Shown here: piece by piece, positions 10,381-22,903 of the stretch
Numbering within the stretch: the stretch's first letter is position 1
How the letters are laid out: each line of letters opens with the position of its first letter
Source of the DNA: Hyphodiscus hymeniophilus
Taxonomy: Eukaryota > Ascomycota > Leotiomycetes > Helotiales > Hyphodiscaceae
Length of the DNA: 64,000 nt
Direction: 5' to 3'
NCBI GenBank assembly: GCA_016508695.1
Contig: VNKQ01000011.1
Span: 744,001-808,000 of the forward strand
Translations under genes and position numbers: made by a program
Notes under the pieces: model-generated
The model's input: only the letters and a program-made list of their open reading frames with translations
The model's database searches: none
Told to the model about the DNA's origin: nothing

Positions 10381-12491
10381 ATGACCCATACGGCTCTGAA
10401 CACGGCGGCGTCGCCAGATGCCACACTCGATCTCGTTGCGGAACCAGCACCTGCGAAGACAGAGGTCAGTTTACACCAAGCAGTTGGCAACCATACTGTG
10501 GCCGAGGAATACTCCTATCCCCAGCAGGTCCTCAACCAGCCTCGTCCTATCCGCATCATCATCATCGGCGCAGGAATAGCTGGTATCGCCGGCGTCAAAC
10601 TCTTCAAAGAACGCTTTGCAGGCTTGCCTGTGAGTCTCACTATCTACGAAAAGAACGCCGATGTTGGCGGTACTTGGCTGGAGAATAGATACCCAGGGTA
10701 ACCTAGACAACTAACAATGACAAGGTTTAATGCTAACGAAAACCGCATCAGATGTGCCTGTGATGTACCAGCGCACGGATATACGTTTTCATGGGAAGGC
10801 AACCCGAACTGGTCCCAGGCGTATGTGACGGCCCCGGAGATTTGGGCATATTATCAGGGGCGCGCCAAAGAGTATGGGGTCTATGAGTACCTACATGTCA
10901 ACCACCGCGTTGTTGGAGCAGTCTGGAGTGAGAAGGCAGGCGCTTGGCAGGTCGAGATAGAGGATGTGGCTCAGTCCCGTACGTTTACTGATCAGGCTGA
11001 GTTTATTATCAATGCAACTGGATTCCTCAAGTAAGTTGAGATGTCAGATAGATAGAATAAGCATGGAGACACGCCAGAGCTGAGGCTGACGCTATGTCAA
11101 ACAGCAAATGGAAATGGCCTGAAATTCGGGGACTTGATACATATAAAGGTCACAAAGTCCACTCCGCCAGATGGGACGATTCGTTTGATTTCACGGGAAA
11201 GAAGGTCGCAGTCATTGGAAACGGTTCATCGGCCATTCAGATTGTGCCAATCCTCCGAAAATGTATGCTATGGCCGTCGTGAAGACGCCTTTCTCGAGCT
11301 TTCTTCATCGTCGACACTTATGTGTTCAAGCTGACTGGCTATCAATCATTCTAGTTACAAGCCATTTGGTCTCTTTAAACCGATCGCCTACCTGGATCAC
11401 ACCAGAATTTGGGACAGAATTCGCACCGGAGGGTCGAGGACAAGTCTTCACCGAAGAACAGAAACAAGGGTGGGCGAACGATCCCAAAGGTTTCAAAGAG
11501 TATCGACAACGTGTCGAAACTACTATGAACCAGGTCTTTGACCTTTTCTACAAAGAGTCGCAATTGCAGAAAGATGCCATGCAGCATTTTAGAATTCAGA
11601 TGAAGCAGAAGCTAGGAAAGAAAGGACACCTCATTGACAAGTTAGCGCCGAATTTTTCCGTCGGCTGTCGAAGGTAAAATAAGCTGTGTGCATCTAGTTG
11701 ACTCGCTGAATATATACTCACTTCTTGACAGAGTTACTCCAGGACATAATTACCTCGAGTCCCTTGCGGAGGATAACGTGACGATAGAAACCGGGCAGAT
11801 CCTCAAGATCACACCGGACGGGATAGAGATGGAAGATGGAACGATATATACAGATATTGACGCCATCGTATGCGCCACTGGATTCGATACTTCATTCCGA
11901 CCTGCTTTCCCCGTGGTAGGGTTGAAGGGTGATTTGCGCGAGGTGTGGAAGGATGAGCCCAAGTCCTACCTTGGTATGTCGGCGGCCGGCTTCCCCAACT
12001 TCTTCTGTGAGTATAGTTGTTCCCTATATAGTTGATTGCTGCAGCTGTTGCTAATCAGGCCTACTTGAACAGTTGCAACTGGTCCTAACTGCCCAGTTGC
12101 AAACGGTACATTCATACCCTGTCTCGAACGTATCATATCCTACGTCTACGAGCTAATAACCAAGGCGCAAAAACAAGGAATAAAATCTATATCACCAAAG
12201 CCCGAAGCTGTCGACGACTTTCAAGTGTACAAGGACTCCTTGATGAAAGATCTGGTTTGGACAGGTGGCTGTCGGTCATGGTATAAAAACGGTCAGGTAG
12301 ACGGCAAGGTCTGGGGACCTTGGCCTGGTAGCGCACTGCATTTCCTGGAGTCCATTGAGGTGCCACGCTGGGAGGACTTTGATCTCAACTACATGAACAA
12401 CAATCGTTTCTCCTACTTTGGCAATGGTAAGACCAGCCGGGAGGTAAATGGCGTGGATTTGGGATACTACGTGACACAGCCAGGGGCTTGA
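10381..12491 (+). CDS. Baeyer-Villiger monooxygenase (BVMO2), six exons
   Basis: Flavin monooxygenase of the BVMO class. Exons checked by frame are 10381-10697, 10752-11030, 11105-11262, 11355-11673, 11732-12006 and 12073-12491, giving 588 aa. Visible are the Rossmann motif GAGIAG, GGTWLENRYPG, CDVPAHGYTF, a fingerprint-like YKGHKVHSARWD (Tyr for the usual first Phe), the second Rossmann motif GNGSSAIQ, ICATGFDTSF-like VCATGFDTSF, and NFFFATGPN. The long N-terminal extension before the first beta strand (about 50 aa) resembles that of larger fungal BVMOs and of BVMO3 here. It converts a ketone to an ester or lactone using NADPH and O2. It lies head to head with SDR1 and tail to tail with regulator 1. 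No targeting signal is evident. The product is inferred to be a substrate for a cluster hydrolase. Confidence 0.9.
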
Positions 12492-13018
12492 TACTTTGCC
12501 GCGGATTGTTGGTTTTGATGTATGTAGACCACTTTGCGAGATTACCTTCAGACGTGCTAGAGATGTTCTCTTCGTCATGAATATAAGTGGAGAATAGCCG
12601 AACTATTTCTGCTTTATGAATGCGCTCTGTTTGTGCAACATAGACTTCCTAGGCTAGGCTAGAGTTTCTTTTGTAGTACTCTATCACTAGCTATCGATGG
12701 TCCAAGCGATATGGCGGCGACAGCAAAGTGCCTTGTTTTCTTCATACAATACTTGCCCCCGGCATTAATTGTTAAACTGTAACAGAAGGGATAAAATTGA
12801 ATGGCTCGTTAGCAACAGCGAATGGACCAAAACTAAATGAAATACACACAATTTTTATCATTACTTAATTAGTATCACTAGATTGTTTTCGCATATCAAA
12901 TTAATGGTACTTCTGCTTGTCTCTCGACAGAAATGTACAACAGGGCATTTTGCTGTCAACCTACGATCCAAGCGATTACCTCCTATCTTTAACAGCCGAT
13001 TTTCATTTGCTGCTCGAG
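12492..13018. other. intergenic between convergent genes
   Basis: 3' space shared by BVMO2 (+) and regulator 1 (-). It is AT-rich, with short frames only and no supported gene. Confidence 0.5.
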
Positions 13019-15774
13019 TTAAAACCATTCATTATCCGTGTCTGTCGAGGAGTAAAAAATATGGTCACTATTAACCGGCAATATTGTCGAAGATGGGACG
13101 ATCGCCAGCCCATCGCCTTCTTCCCCTTGTTCGAGCTGTTGATTGATACCCCAATTGCGACCGCTGATTGAAAATGGTGAGATGTGACAGGAGTTACCCA
13201 GGTCGAGAAGATCGTCCTTCCCCATCATCATGTTACCGGATTGACGGACCATGCTTTCTAAGCTAAGAATGGTGGTCGTTGTGGCATTATTGCTGGTTGC
13301 CAGGTCAACATTTCGCCGTGTAGACGTCTCATTGGTCGCGGATGGAGGAAAATCAGGATGACTGACGCCAATAGTATCTTTGTCCGTACTCATATCATTA
13401 CCCGGAATTGACGCCCATTGCTCCGTGTGTGTCCTTTCTTCGGGGACTCTTTGAGATGTAGACTGTAGAGGCGACTGCGAAGGCGTACTCTGAAAAGTTC
13501 CAACGCAAAGCTCGAACTCGGCCACGTTGGGAGCATCCAGACTTAGTTGTGGTATAATGTGGTTCGCAACGGAGCAGATGCTGTCTGCTGTTTGGTAGTT
13601 TGGGGCCAATTTTTGAAGGACGTTGATCAGTGTTTGAACATGTTGAAGGATTTCCGCGGTTTTTGAAGAATTCCCAGCGTCGGACATGTTCTCAAAAAGA
13701 GTATTCAACGCAATGCTTGCCGGCTGAAGAGTAAAGACACAAATAGCGTGCATGCTGAACTTGGTGCAATATGCGTCCAAGATTTGTACAATGCTCAGGG
13801 AATTGTCCAGGCAGATACTTCGTGATCCTGCTTGGAAAGGCAAGGTCGTTTCAGGATTGCCCCCCCATTGATATAGCTGAGATGTTCTATTGTGTACCAG
13901 TGAGCAATGCAGTCGGATAAGGGTACTGTGGAAAAGTTGACTGTTTCGCGCTTGGTCAGCTTGCGCTTCGTCAGATAGGTACTGTCGCCTCATGAAGAAA
14001 AAGAATTCGTGACCTACTGCATGAAAAGGAATATGGTAGATGGACTTTGAATATTCTCAGAGTTCCACCTTAACTGAGCTGGCAGCTTTCTCTGCCATGA
14101 CTCGAGGGCACTTTGCATTGTTGCAGCTATCATATACTTGGTTGCACCTTCATCAAACTCCACAGTCGGTGTCGCATTGACGACATGACCTGATACTCGG
14201 ATGGCCAACTCCATTAGACTCAACAGAGCATCCCACCCCTCCGTCTCTGATGTGTATCCAGCCGGCCATGTCGACGATTCAGTGCCGAAACTCCTCCCCG
14301 TAGAGTAGACAGGGCTGAAGTCCGTCAAGGACAAGTCAGATCTCTTGATCACTGTCGGGTGGCCGGAACATATTGCCCAAATCCGGTCGTAGAAAACGCA
14401 GGCCCGCAAGAGGCGTTGTCGTGATTCCACCTCCCGCCGAGGCAGATTCGACTTGGAATGGTCCATTGTTAATCCTATCTCGAAAGCAAAGCGACAGGCG
14501 ACACCGGCATACATCCAGCCTGATCGGTCTCTACCTACAGCGCACTCAAGGTCACTCAGAATCAGGAGCCCTTGTATCGTAGTCAGGCCCCTAGGGTTTT
14601 CCAATTCCGTTTCTACCATATACCGTATACTTTCATGGAAAGTACTGTGTCTATCTCCCCTATCCAGCGCTCTGATATCTGGTCTGGATTTGTCGGCAAA
14701 TCTGAAGCCCATCGCTAGACAACAGATGTGTAAAAAGCCGGAGTAGTGGAGCTTATCTTCGTCCTTGTCCTGTTCAAATGCCGTTTGGTCAACAACATAC
14801 AAAGTATTATTGTAGAAGGACCAGAAACAGGACAATAAATAATCAAGAGTCCTTGGATCGAGGTCCTTGATTACATGCTGGAGTCGCCTTTGTAGGTGCC
14901 AGGATCCAGAGGGAAGTTTTTGAGAATCCCTAAGCTGATCTGCATAAAGCTGATATCCTGCAACAGGAGTGAGATACCGTAGTGCACCGGTAGCAACATC
15001 GTATTTCAGCTGTGTTGATTCAAGCAGGAACGAATGTACCAAGTTCTCGGGGCTCTGGAGTTCTCCTGGATTAGCCAGACTGGAGCTAAGAATAAGTCCA
15101 TCATCTTCAGAGGCAGAGGTTGAAGTTGGGGTTTCATTCTGGGCATCATTATCACTCAGACCAGATGGCGCCGAATCTTCCTGAAGGGCACTCTCGTTGG
15201 AAACAAGCTGCGATAGGCCAACATCGGTTGAACTGTGCTGTTCCTGCTCCTGCCAAGATCTCGAAGGATGCTGAGTAGTATCCCGCTGCCGTTGAGTTTC
15301 CTGCGTCTGAGACTGAGAATTTGAATGCTGCAGTTGCTGTGGTAACTCGCTGTCCACTTCTTTCAGACGGCTCTGTAGAATTTCAATATGCTCGACCAGA
15401 GAGTCCATGAAACCCCTGGACCTAGGTCTGGGTGCGGTCAGTGAAAAAAACAAATTAATCTTCTTCATTGGGCTGAGAACGTACCTTCTTCGCTCATCAT
15501 CGTTTCGGAAGACACATTCTAATCCACTATCTTTGCAGTGATTGCATGATTTCCCGCCAGCGTCGGTCACACACTGCTCCCATCAGCATGCGCTTTTTCA
15601 CGCTCTACACGAAGTTGGGTTCTTTTCACGCACCCTTTTCCTCTTCTGTCGGCAACCTGTGCATGCTACTGACGCTCGAGTACGCCCAAGGCCCAACCGG
15701 GAGGTTTGATCTCTTGAAGACCCCATGAGATGTGGAAAGGAACTCTGTAATCCAAGAATGTCTTCACTGTGCAT
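13019..15774 (-). CDS. Zn2Cys6 transcription factor with fungal-specific TF domain (TF1)
   Basis: Four-exon regulator. Exons checked by frame are 15774-15634, 15573-15485, 15427-14018 and 13940-13019, giving 853 aa. The binuclear zinc cluster is split by intron 1: ACTGCRQKRKR on exon 1, then CVTDAGGKSCNHCKDSGLEC on exon 2, a complete C-x2-C-x6-C-x8-C-x2-C-x6-C. A linker and short coiled coil follow (MDSLVEHIEILQSRLKEV), then a Gln/Ser-rich stretch and the fungal_trans regulatory domain (GFLHICCLAMGFRFADK, GLTTIQGLLILSDLECA, YAGVACRFAFEIGL, FLFMHQLFHSTLIRLH). It is nuclear and binds CGG-type half sites by family rule. It is a clear paralog of TF2 at 18297-20894, which flanks the other side of hydrolase 2. 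It is a likely pathway-specific activator, by position. Confidence 0.9.
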
Positions 15775-16336
15775 TTCTGGCAATGCAGGTGGGGGATGCG
15801 GGGATGCGTCGGAATCCGGGGAATCCGACAGGGGGCAGAGGCAGGTGGACTTGGTACCGTAGGCTTGGCACTAGATACATGCTAGGGTACTAAAGTTAGT
15901 CAGTAGCAGCGCTCGTCGGAAAATGATAACCGACATAACCGACATAACCGCTGTGGCGGCTGCGGTGTAAGTGGGGAATGCATGGATAAATAGAAAGAGT
16001 CGGGTAGTCGGCAGCCGAGGGCGCTAGCTTTAGTCCATAACCTAGAACAGGTTACTAATTGTCACGTGCTGTTTAATCTGGCATCCCCTACTGTACCTTA
16101 CCTAGGTCGGTATGTTTAAGGGATATAGCTTCGATATACTACCGAGAAGCATTTTATATCAACTGGCAAAACAGAAATTACCACCAAAAAAAAGGAGCCT
16201 ACCTACAAGGCTCGAAGTCATGTCAGGCTGTCTGATAATTAACACTAAGACTACATCTACAAGCAGGTTTGCAGAGGCCCACCAAGACCTGAGGACGTCT
16301 GAATTTCTCTTCTCATGGAAAGAAAATTGTTTCCCT
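15775..16336. promoter_or_regulatory. upstream region of TF1
   Basis: Holds the TF1 promoter and the 3' flank of hydrolase 2. A directly repeated CCGACATAAC sits at about 15930-15950 and a TCACGTG hexamer-type site at about 16061-16067. A CCTTACCTAGG stretch lies near 16095-16106. No coding sequence is supported. Confidence 0.35.
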
Positions 16337-17582
16337 TTACGCTTCCCATCCTCTAACTGCCAGCAGCTCCTTTATCCACAATGCAGCCCTCTTAAAATAC
16401 TTTGTAGAAGCCTCCAATTGTGGGAGAGTATAAAACCCATGGGGCAACCCGGGATAGGTTTCAACCTCAACTGAAATACTACAAAGACATCAGCATTCCA
16501 ATCCAAGTAATCTCCATTCAAGCTGTGGGTGTCATAGCAACGTACCTTGCTTCGCTCAGTCTCTCCGCATAAGCGAATGCCTCATCACGAAGAGGATCCA
16601 TACCCGTTATCTGAATTACTGTATCCCTTCAAATTAGAATTGACGACTTAACATAAGAGCGACTGTCTTACAAGCAGGTGGTAGACCTTCGACCTTGTCA
16701 ACTAAGAATGGATTCGCGTATACATCGGGTCCCGTGTTGGGGTAGTACACTTCCCAGCATTTAAGCATATGAGCCTTATTCAGGATTGAAGCATTTTTGT
16801 TCTGTTCCCAACTCGAGTACTCATACTTATCAGCTGGGAAGTATTTGGGATGGCACAAGACCGGGCCATTCAGGACCTGGCCTATGATTCCCGATTCATC
16901 ATCGTCCCTGGCCATTATTGGAAGGACGGCAGCGAGATTTCCTCCGGCAGAGCTGCCACAGGAAATTATTAGAGAAGGGTCAACTCCTAGAGTAGCAGCA
17001 TTATGTTTGCACTGATATAATTAGTAGTCCGTTCTCGTGTATTAATGTGGTTCAACGCCAATTCGAACTTACCCACTTGAACACATCGTAAAAGTCGTTG
17101 ACCGCATGAGGATACCGATAAGCCGGAGCTCTATAAGAGAATTAAGCCGAGTATAAGTAAGATGGAACCAGAAATATAAAAACCTACAGCCTGTAATCAA
17201 CATCTACAACGACTGCTCCAGTCTCCTTTGCCATCCACCGACAAACCCCTTCCTCGACGTCGTGGTTCCCTAGAACCCAGCCACCTCCGTGTGCGACCAA
17301 TATTAGAGGTGCTTTCTTTCCACTCATTGTCTTGAGTTTTTCGAATTTCCTGTAGATCTTGATTTCTACCTTCGCTCCATCCCTTAGAGGTACTTCCTTA
17401 AAGGAAATTTGCAAATCCATGGGTGTACCCTCTGGTACAGGGTGGGGATAGCCCAACCAAGTCTCATGTTGTTTCTCTATAGGTAAGGCATAAAAGGCAT
17501 TAAATTGCTCGTCGACTGCTAGCTTCAAAGGGAGCCACAAAGGGTCAGGCTCAGAGAGCCAGGCATACTTAGAGGTCGTCAT
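16337..17582 (-). CDS. alpha/beta hydrolase, hormone-sensitive-lipase type (copy 2)
   Basis: Five-exon paralog of the hydrolase at 4386-6093, about 340 aa. Exon 1 is 17582-17188, exon 2 is 17130-17073, exon 3 is 17011-16672, and two short exons follow to a TAA at 16337. Catalytic features are HGGGW (oxyanion hole), CGSSAGGN (nucleophile Ser), ITGMDPLRDEAF (Asp) and GLPHGFY (His). The start is the second in-frame Met (MTTSKYAW, ATG at 17582), because the upstream residues lack family resemblance and match only the 5' leader. Splice sites fall at the same codons as in copy 1, so the two arose by duplication of a gene already carrying these introns. Substrate is probably an ester or lactone of the cluster pathway. 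It is unknown whether the two copies act on the same intermediate. Confidence 0.88.
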
Positions 17583-18296
17583 TTTGAAATTGATTCTTTG
17601 GAGAAGTACACACTGACGAGTTAAACGCAGTACCATTGTCTACATATAGAGGAGGCTGATGGACCGGTCAGAAAGACTTGAGCCATTGAGAACTGTCTAT
17701 CGAGGAGTCTAGCTTTCTTCCTGACCTGTCCCAGGCTGCAGATCAGTAATTCCGCTTTCCGCTGAGCTGCCTTCCCTTGGGACGAAATTGTGTTCTAGAG
17801 TATGCCGCGTCATTTTATACCCGAAGTCGGAAAATGGCCTATTGCACTTCGCGGATACCTAACCACTCACTACCTAGCTCCTCGGTGCTGTTGATCTTGT
17901 AGGGATCCATTAGGCTAACATTGACACTTTCTTCGTGCAAGGAAGGGGACAGTTTTATATTCTGAAAGCGTGGACCAGGACATGCGTTACATTGTAGGAT
18001 AAGGGAAAAATCAAGATTGACGACATTGGAGTTAAAGGACACAAGGACCAAGTTTAACCAGCCCCGTTATTCCATCTGAATATGTGGCCAACCTAACTCT
18101 GAGCATCTCTACTAGCCGATCTAAGGCTCCGGAAATGCTCTAAGGCCATCCATCGTACAAGAGCTGCTGCTGTATTCAGAAACGCTAGGGTAGCTCAGAT
18201 ATCCTACCAAATACACATATATCAGAAATAGGTCCCTATGCGATAACTACGCCGCAATTCACAATCCCTCTCCACGGTGTCAAAAGAAACCGCGGC
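17583..18296. other. intergenic, no supported gene
   Basis: 714 bp between hydrolase 2 and TF2, both on the minus strand. It contains the hydrolase 2 promoter. One 70-codon minus-strand frame at 17839-18051 is not recognised. Confidence 0.45.
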
Positions 18297-20894
18297 CTAA
18301 ATCCTTCCCAAGATTTGATGGTGGGTGTCGTGATCGGAACCGTCATTCAGCAAGAAAGAGGGCGAAAAATGTGCAAAAATCGGTATTTGCGCGCCAGTGC
18401 TTCCGCCGAGTGGCAGTTGGGTGGAATCTCCTGGCCATAAACAAGGTTCCAATCCATTTTCTAAAAAGTTGTGAAGAGACGTTGGACCCAAAGAATTCCA
18501 GCCTTTTTCTTTGGGAGCAGGTTCATGAATGCTGGCGATGTCCTTGTCAAAGACTTCAAAGTCCTCAACCTCAGCATCGCCGTGTGCTTGCGAGGTAAAG
18601 TCGTTCGGTCTACTAGGTGGCGGAAGCGCACCGCCGGCCACCATCGAGAATGGAATATTCACAACTGAAGACCAGTCGTTACTTGTATTCCGTCGCTTCC
18701 TATTAGATTGACTGTTATAATCGGGATCATGCTCACTAGGACGTCTGGCAAACACGCCGCTAGACGGGGAGACAGGCGCCAAGCTTGAATCAATTATTGT
18801 TAGGCCACTTAAGTCCATGCCAGTGTTTTGTATGTAGTGTTCCATCACAGACACCATCATTTTCGCTGGTTGATACACGAGAGACATCTCCATTAACTCG
18901 TCTAAGAGTGTCCGGACGCTTTGCAACGTCGATCTCTGCTCACTGACATTGCTGTTGAGCGACGCATTTGCAGTCAACACAAGACTTGCGGTCACAGCAT
19001 GAGTGAGTGAGAATAGGCCGAACTGGGCTTTGCCGAATCTCGCTCGATGGTGTGCAAAAATCTGCGCAACTTTCAAGGCATGTTTCAAAGCGATCGAACG
19101 AGCTAATGGCACGAAAGAGTGTATTTCGTTGGCGGAATCCACGGCAGTCACTTCAGGCCCATCATACTGATCTTGAAATGCCTCGCCATACTGACCATAA
19201 GGTCCATGCAATAAAGCCTGCGTGGTGTGAAATTGTTGACTATTTCACCCTATTATTAGCTTTTGGTAACGAATTATATCTCATTGGCCCCATTTTCCAA
19301 CCGGAATGAGCTGTTGGGTCACTTACTGCATAATGAAGAAGAGCGAAGGTGCTTTTTCAGCATTTTCAGTGGTCCAACGGAGCTGTGATGGGAGCCTCGC
19401 CGACCAGGTATTCAAGTTACTTCCCAGCGCCGCAATCTCAACCAATGAGTTCGCGTCAGATGCAGTCCCTGGAAGGCTATCTGTGTGTGTTTTCTCTTGG
19501 ACCTTGCTGGCAATCTCCAAGAGCGCAAGCATTGCGTCGAACACCAAGTTTTCAACTTCGTCTACATCTATGTCTGGTCTGGCTGGTCTCTGAAAGTTCT
19601 CGGATTCGCCAAAGCTACCCAGACGGGAAAACATGTCTGTAAGTTGAGACATATCGAGATCTGAATTCTTTATGCTTGTAGGCCGGCCTAAATACAGTGA
19701 CCATCCCTTATCGTAAAGAACACAGGAGCGTAGTAATTTTCGGCGCGATTGTAGCTCTGCTGGCAATAACCCCAGTTGGGAGTGTTCCAAGTTAAGGCCA
19801 TAGTCAAAAGCCAGCCGGCAGGCGACACCTATTGTCTGGTTAGGCCCGACAACCGACGATGATAAGTGTCGGGAATAGAATAAATGGAGAAGTATACCTG
19901 CATACAAGCCACCAACATCATCTCTTCCAAGTGCACATTCAATGTCGCTTAGGACTAGCATTGCATGGATTGTAGTGAGACCATGAGGTTCCTCCAATTC
20001 TCCATCAAAAAGATACTTGACCTCCCGGTAGAAAACGCTAGTGTTATTAGGGAGGGTGATGTGCCGCATTGCGCGGTTCTTCTTGTCTGCGAATAGAAAT
20101 CCCATGGCCAAGCAAGAGATATGTAGGAACCCAGAGTAGGAAGTTGACTCGCCCGTCTGGAAATCGTCATAAAATGCCTTTCTGTCAATCATGTGAAATG
20201 TCTCATTGTATCGATCCCAAAAAAGCCCCATTAAATAGCCTTGCACTTGTTCAGGGACCTCTGCCAGGATGCGGTAGGAGTGTTTCTCAAGATGTCGAAT
20301 TTCTGCAATTCCCGTATGCAGTCGAACATGATGGTTGAAATAGCGCTTAAAGCAATTACTTGGACAAAAGTATTGTACTCTGCCGGTGGACCTGTCAAAC
20401 ACAATCTGAACTGGGCTGAATAGGGAGTGTCGCAACGCCGTAGCTCGTTGATGCGCTCCCAACGCCTGAGTACTTGAGTCTGTGCTGTTGCTATAGGCCC
20501 TGTTGTGATCAGGACAAGTCTGAGCAAACGAGACAACGTCGTTTTCATTAGGCTGGGGCTGGGAGTGTAGAGAACTTGTATTGATACCGCTCTGTCCAGG
20601 CGCGAGTGCTTCCAGTTCTGAATTGTTGCTTGCTATCATGTTATTTTGCGTAGACCCGACACGGTCGGCCTCTGTTCCATCTGATTTGGATTTGTCTGGG
20701 GCGGCTTGACTTCGAAAGGTTTGGAAAGAGCGCCTTGTGAGCAGAGGGTTCTGAGGTTTAGGCGGTTCGTGCCCGGCTAGCCTCAGCCTATCCTCGAGGA
20801 GCTCGATATCTTGGAGTAAAGAATTCACAAAAGCCTTGGATCCTGCATATCGCTTATGAGGACCACGAATCACACGTTCCGTGCGATTATTCAT
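18297..20894 (-). CDS. fungal-specific transcription factor domain protein (TF2), zinc cluster apparently lost
   Basis: Exons 20894-19898, 19827/8-19327 and 19239-18297 give about 813 aa from the ATG at 20894. The fungal_trans domain is well kept and aligns with TF1: GFLHISCLAMGFLFADK, GLTTIHAMLVLSDIECALGRD, GVACRLAFDYGL, and a FFIMHQQFHTTQALLH-type end. The N terminus starts at residues that normally follow a zinc cluster (RGPHKRY, then the coiled-coil LLQDIELLEDRL). No intact C-x2-C-x6-C is seen within about 350 bp upstream. Instead, about 20890-20965 keeps scraps resembling TF1's cluster exons, broken by a stop. The intron at 19829-19897 is 69 nt with no in-frame stop, so an unspliced read would add 23 residues. 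It may be a non-DNA-binding derivative that partners with or antagonises TF1, which is inference. Confidence 0.8.
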
Positions 20895-20965
20895 CCTGAA
20901 ATCTTTGAGCAGATGCAGGTCTGTTGGAAGATCTTATCTGGTCGTATCTTGTTGGCAGGCTGTGA

Positions 20966-21874
20966 AGCCGCTGTGGATGTTATCGCTATGATTAGATGGA
21001 CATGGCGGCCGTGCAAGGTCGTGACAGTTGTACAGATATTTCAAAGGTAGATAGTATTGTAGTATTGTTAATGTGGGTTCAGTGGCGATTGGTGGTTGAA
21101 GAACTACAGACGGTGGGGTTGGAAGAGGAATCTGGGGAAGAGGAGTCTGGGGAATTTTCTGGGGTCAAAAGGGCTCACGGAAAATATGTACCGATTGTCT
21201 CTCAGGCGAGCGCGCTGCTGTAAGGTTCGTAGCTAATAAAACCCACTAATTAATCATCCATCGATCACATTCCGCACGTGCCATTTCGACCCCACTCGCT
21301 ACCTTACCTTACCTTCCCCAGCCGCTCAGTGTGGGGCTTGACCAATCTCAGCCAAGTACGATACCAATGGAGGGGTCCTCGGTAGCTCTCCTATTCCGTG
21401 ACCTCAGGTCATCTGCAGGCACGTGATAAAGTGCTGTCAATATCGACCTTGCACAATCATCACCATTTGCTGGAGGAAGGAAAGGTCAGTTAGAAAGTAT
21501 AGTGTAGAGCGCAGAGTGGTATGACTCATCTGGGTGTCCTTCAGGCTACATCGCAGTTGCGATCTCATTATTGAGCACTGTCAAACAATTTAGCAAGGGT
21601 TTCTCCAAGGCACATCGTTCCTGTACTCAAGCCGGCCACAGTTTCAAATTAATTTTAATCTATCTTGTGCTCCCCTTTGGAGTCATAGGCATCAAGAGCA
21701 TACACGAAACGTCGTCCCAGCTACATCATTTTCTACAGAGAGATAGAGCTCTGAGGAAGGCCATGATCACTCATTGTGTAGCACAACCTATCCAGTTCAA
21801 TGAGGGCGGCCCGCAAAGATTTTACAGCAGTGATCTCCCTCTTAACTGGGAGGCTATGAGGGCCATGCAGTCCA
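20966..21874. other. intergenic, upstream of TF2
   Basis: 909 bp holding the TF2 upstream region and the 3' flank of SDR2. CACGTG hexamers lie at about 21276-21281 and 21420-21425. ACCTTACCTTACCTTCCCC at about 21300-21318 is a short CCTTA tandem repeat. A 113-codon plus-strand frame at 21571-21912 overlaps the SDR2 3' end and is a shadow. Confidence 0.4.
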
Positions 21875-22903
21875 TCATACCGCACTCCAGGCATTATCTA
21901 CAGGGACAATGATGCCGCTGACATTACGGGACGCGTCAACAGAAAGAAACAGGATTGCATTTGCGATATCCTCAGGTGAGATGGTTTGGCCGCCGTCAGG
22001 GGTGTGATTCAAGTCATGAAAGGGTCTATTTCATGACAGTCAGTCTTCTGAATCTATGTAGCCCTAGGGAGAAACTCATAGTTGCTCAGAACAAGTATGA
22101 GAACGGCAACCGTACTTAAGGATATCCAAGGACTCTTGGTCGAGATTCTCGCTTTTTATGGAGGATTTAATATTGGTTGCAACTCCTGCGATTAAACGTA
22201 AGAAGTTGTTCCAGGTAAAAGGTTTTTCGTTATTAAATTACCTCCTGGACAGACCGCATTGACACGGATGCCATCGTGGTGGTATCGCCAGGCTGCTTGC
22301 TTGGTCATCCCAATCTGAAATTTGCCAATTAGTTAGTGACCTCTTACCACAAAATCACCCACAAGGCTATGGGAGCAGCTGAGATCAGCAGATCATATGG
22401 AGACCTACCAAAGCATGCTTGCTAGCTGTATAAGCAAATCCAGCAGCCGCTCCGCTAATACCAGCTTTACTAGCCACATTAATGATTTGACCTGACTTCT
22501 GCTCGAGCATACCCCCATCGTTTAACACGGCTCGCATCAGCTTCATGGGCACTGTGGTGTTGACACTTATTACCCTGTCCCATGTCGTATCTTTGGTCTT
22601 ATGAACAGCCTCAAAAGAGTCCATTATGCCGGCAACATTGGCAAGTATATCAATCTTTTTCCCCGTCTTGGACAGACATTGGTTCACTGATTTCTCACAG
22701 GCTCCAGGAGTCGTTAAATCGGCTCTATGGAAATAGAAGTGGTGGGAGTGCGCTTTTGAGAAAGGTGATGGTTCGGGAAACGGGGAGATGTCAATGCCGA
22801 AGACCCTTGCTCCTGCTTCAAGATAAAGCCTTGTGGTCGTGAGGCCGATGCCCGAGGCGCAACCAGTCACAATGGCAACTTTCCCTTCCAGATTCCAAGT
22901 CAT
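21875..22903 (-). CDS. short-chain dehydrogenase/reductase (SDR2)
   Basis: Classical SDR in four exons, about 265 aa, starting at the ATG at 22903 (MTWNLEGKV). Motifs are TGCASGIG for the NAD(P) cofactor, the NVAG motif, the Ser of INVASKAG, and the catalytic pair in AYTASKHA. Exon 2 gives MTKQAAW to VNAVCPGG, exon 3 gives VATNIKSS to SLDILK, and exon 4 ends in IIVPVDNAWSAV with TGA at 21875-21877. All junctions fit GT-AG in phase. The long loop after beta 2 (ISPFPEPSPFSKAHSHH) is unusual but keeps frame. It probably oxidises or reduces a hydroxyl/keto group of the pathway intermediate. It is divergent from the P450 across about 730 bp. Confidence 0.85.

Noticed and set aside
11261..11354. 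A frameshift in BVMO2 at the end of exon 3
   Set aside because: A GTATGC...CTAG intron at 11263-11354 restores the frame and the conserved RSPTW block.
21571..21912. 113-codon plus-strand frame as a gene
   Set aside because: It overlaps the end of SDR2, which is strongly supported on the other strand.
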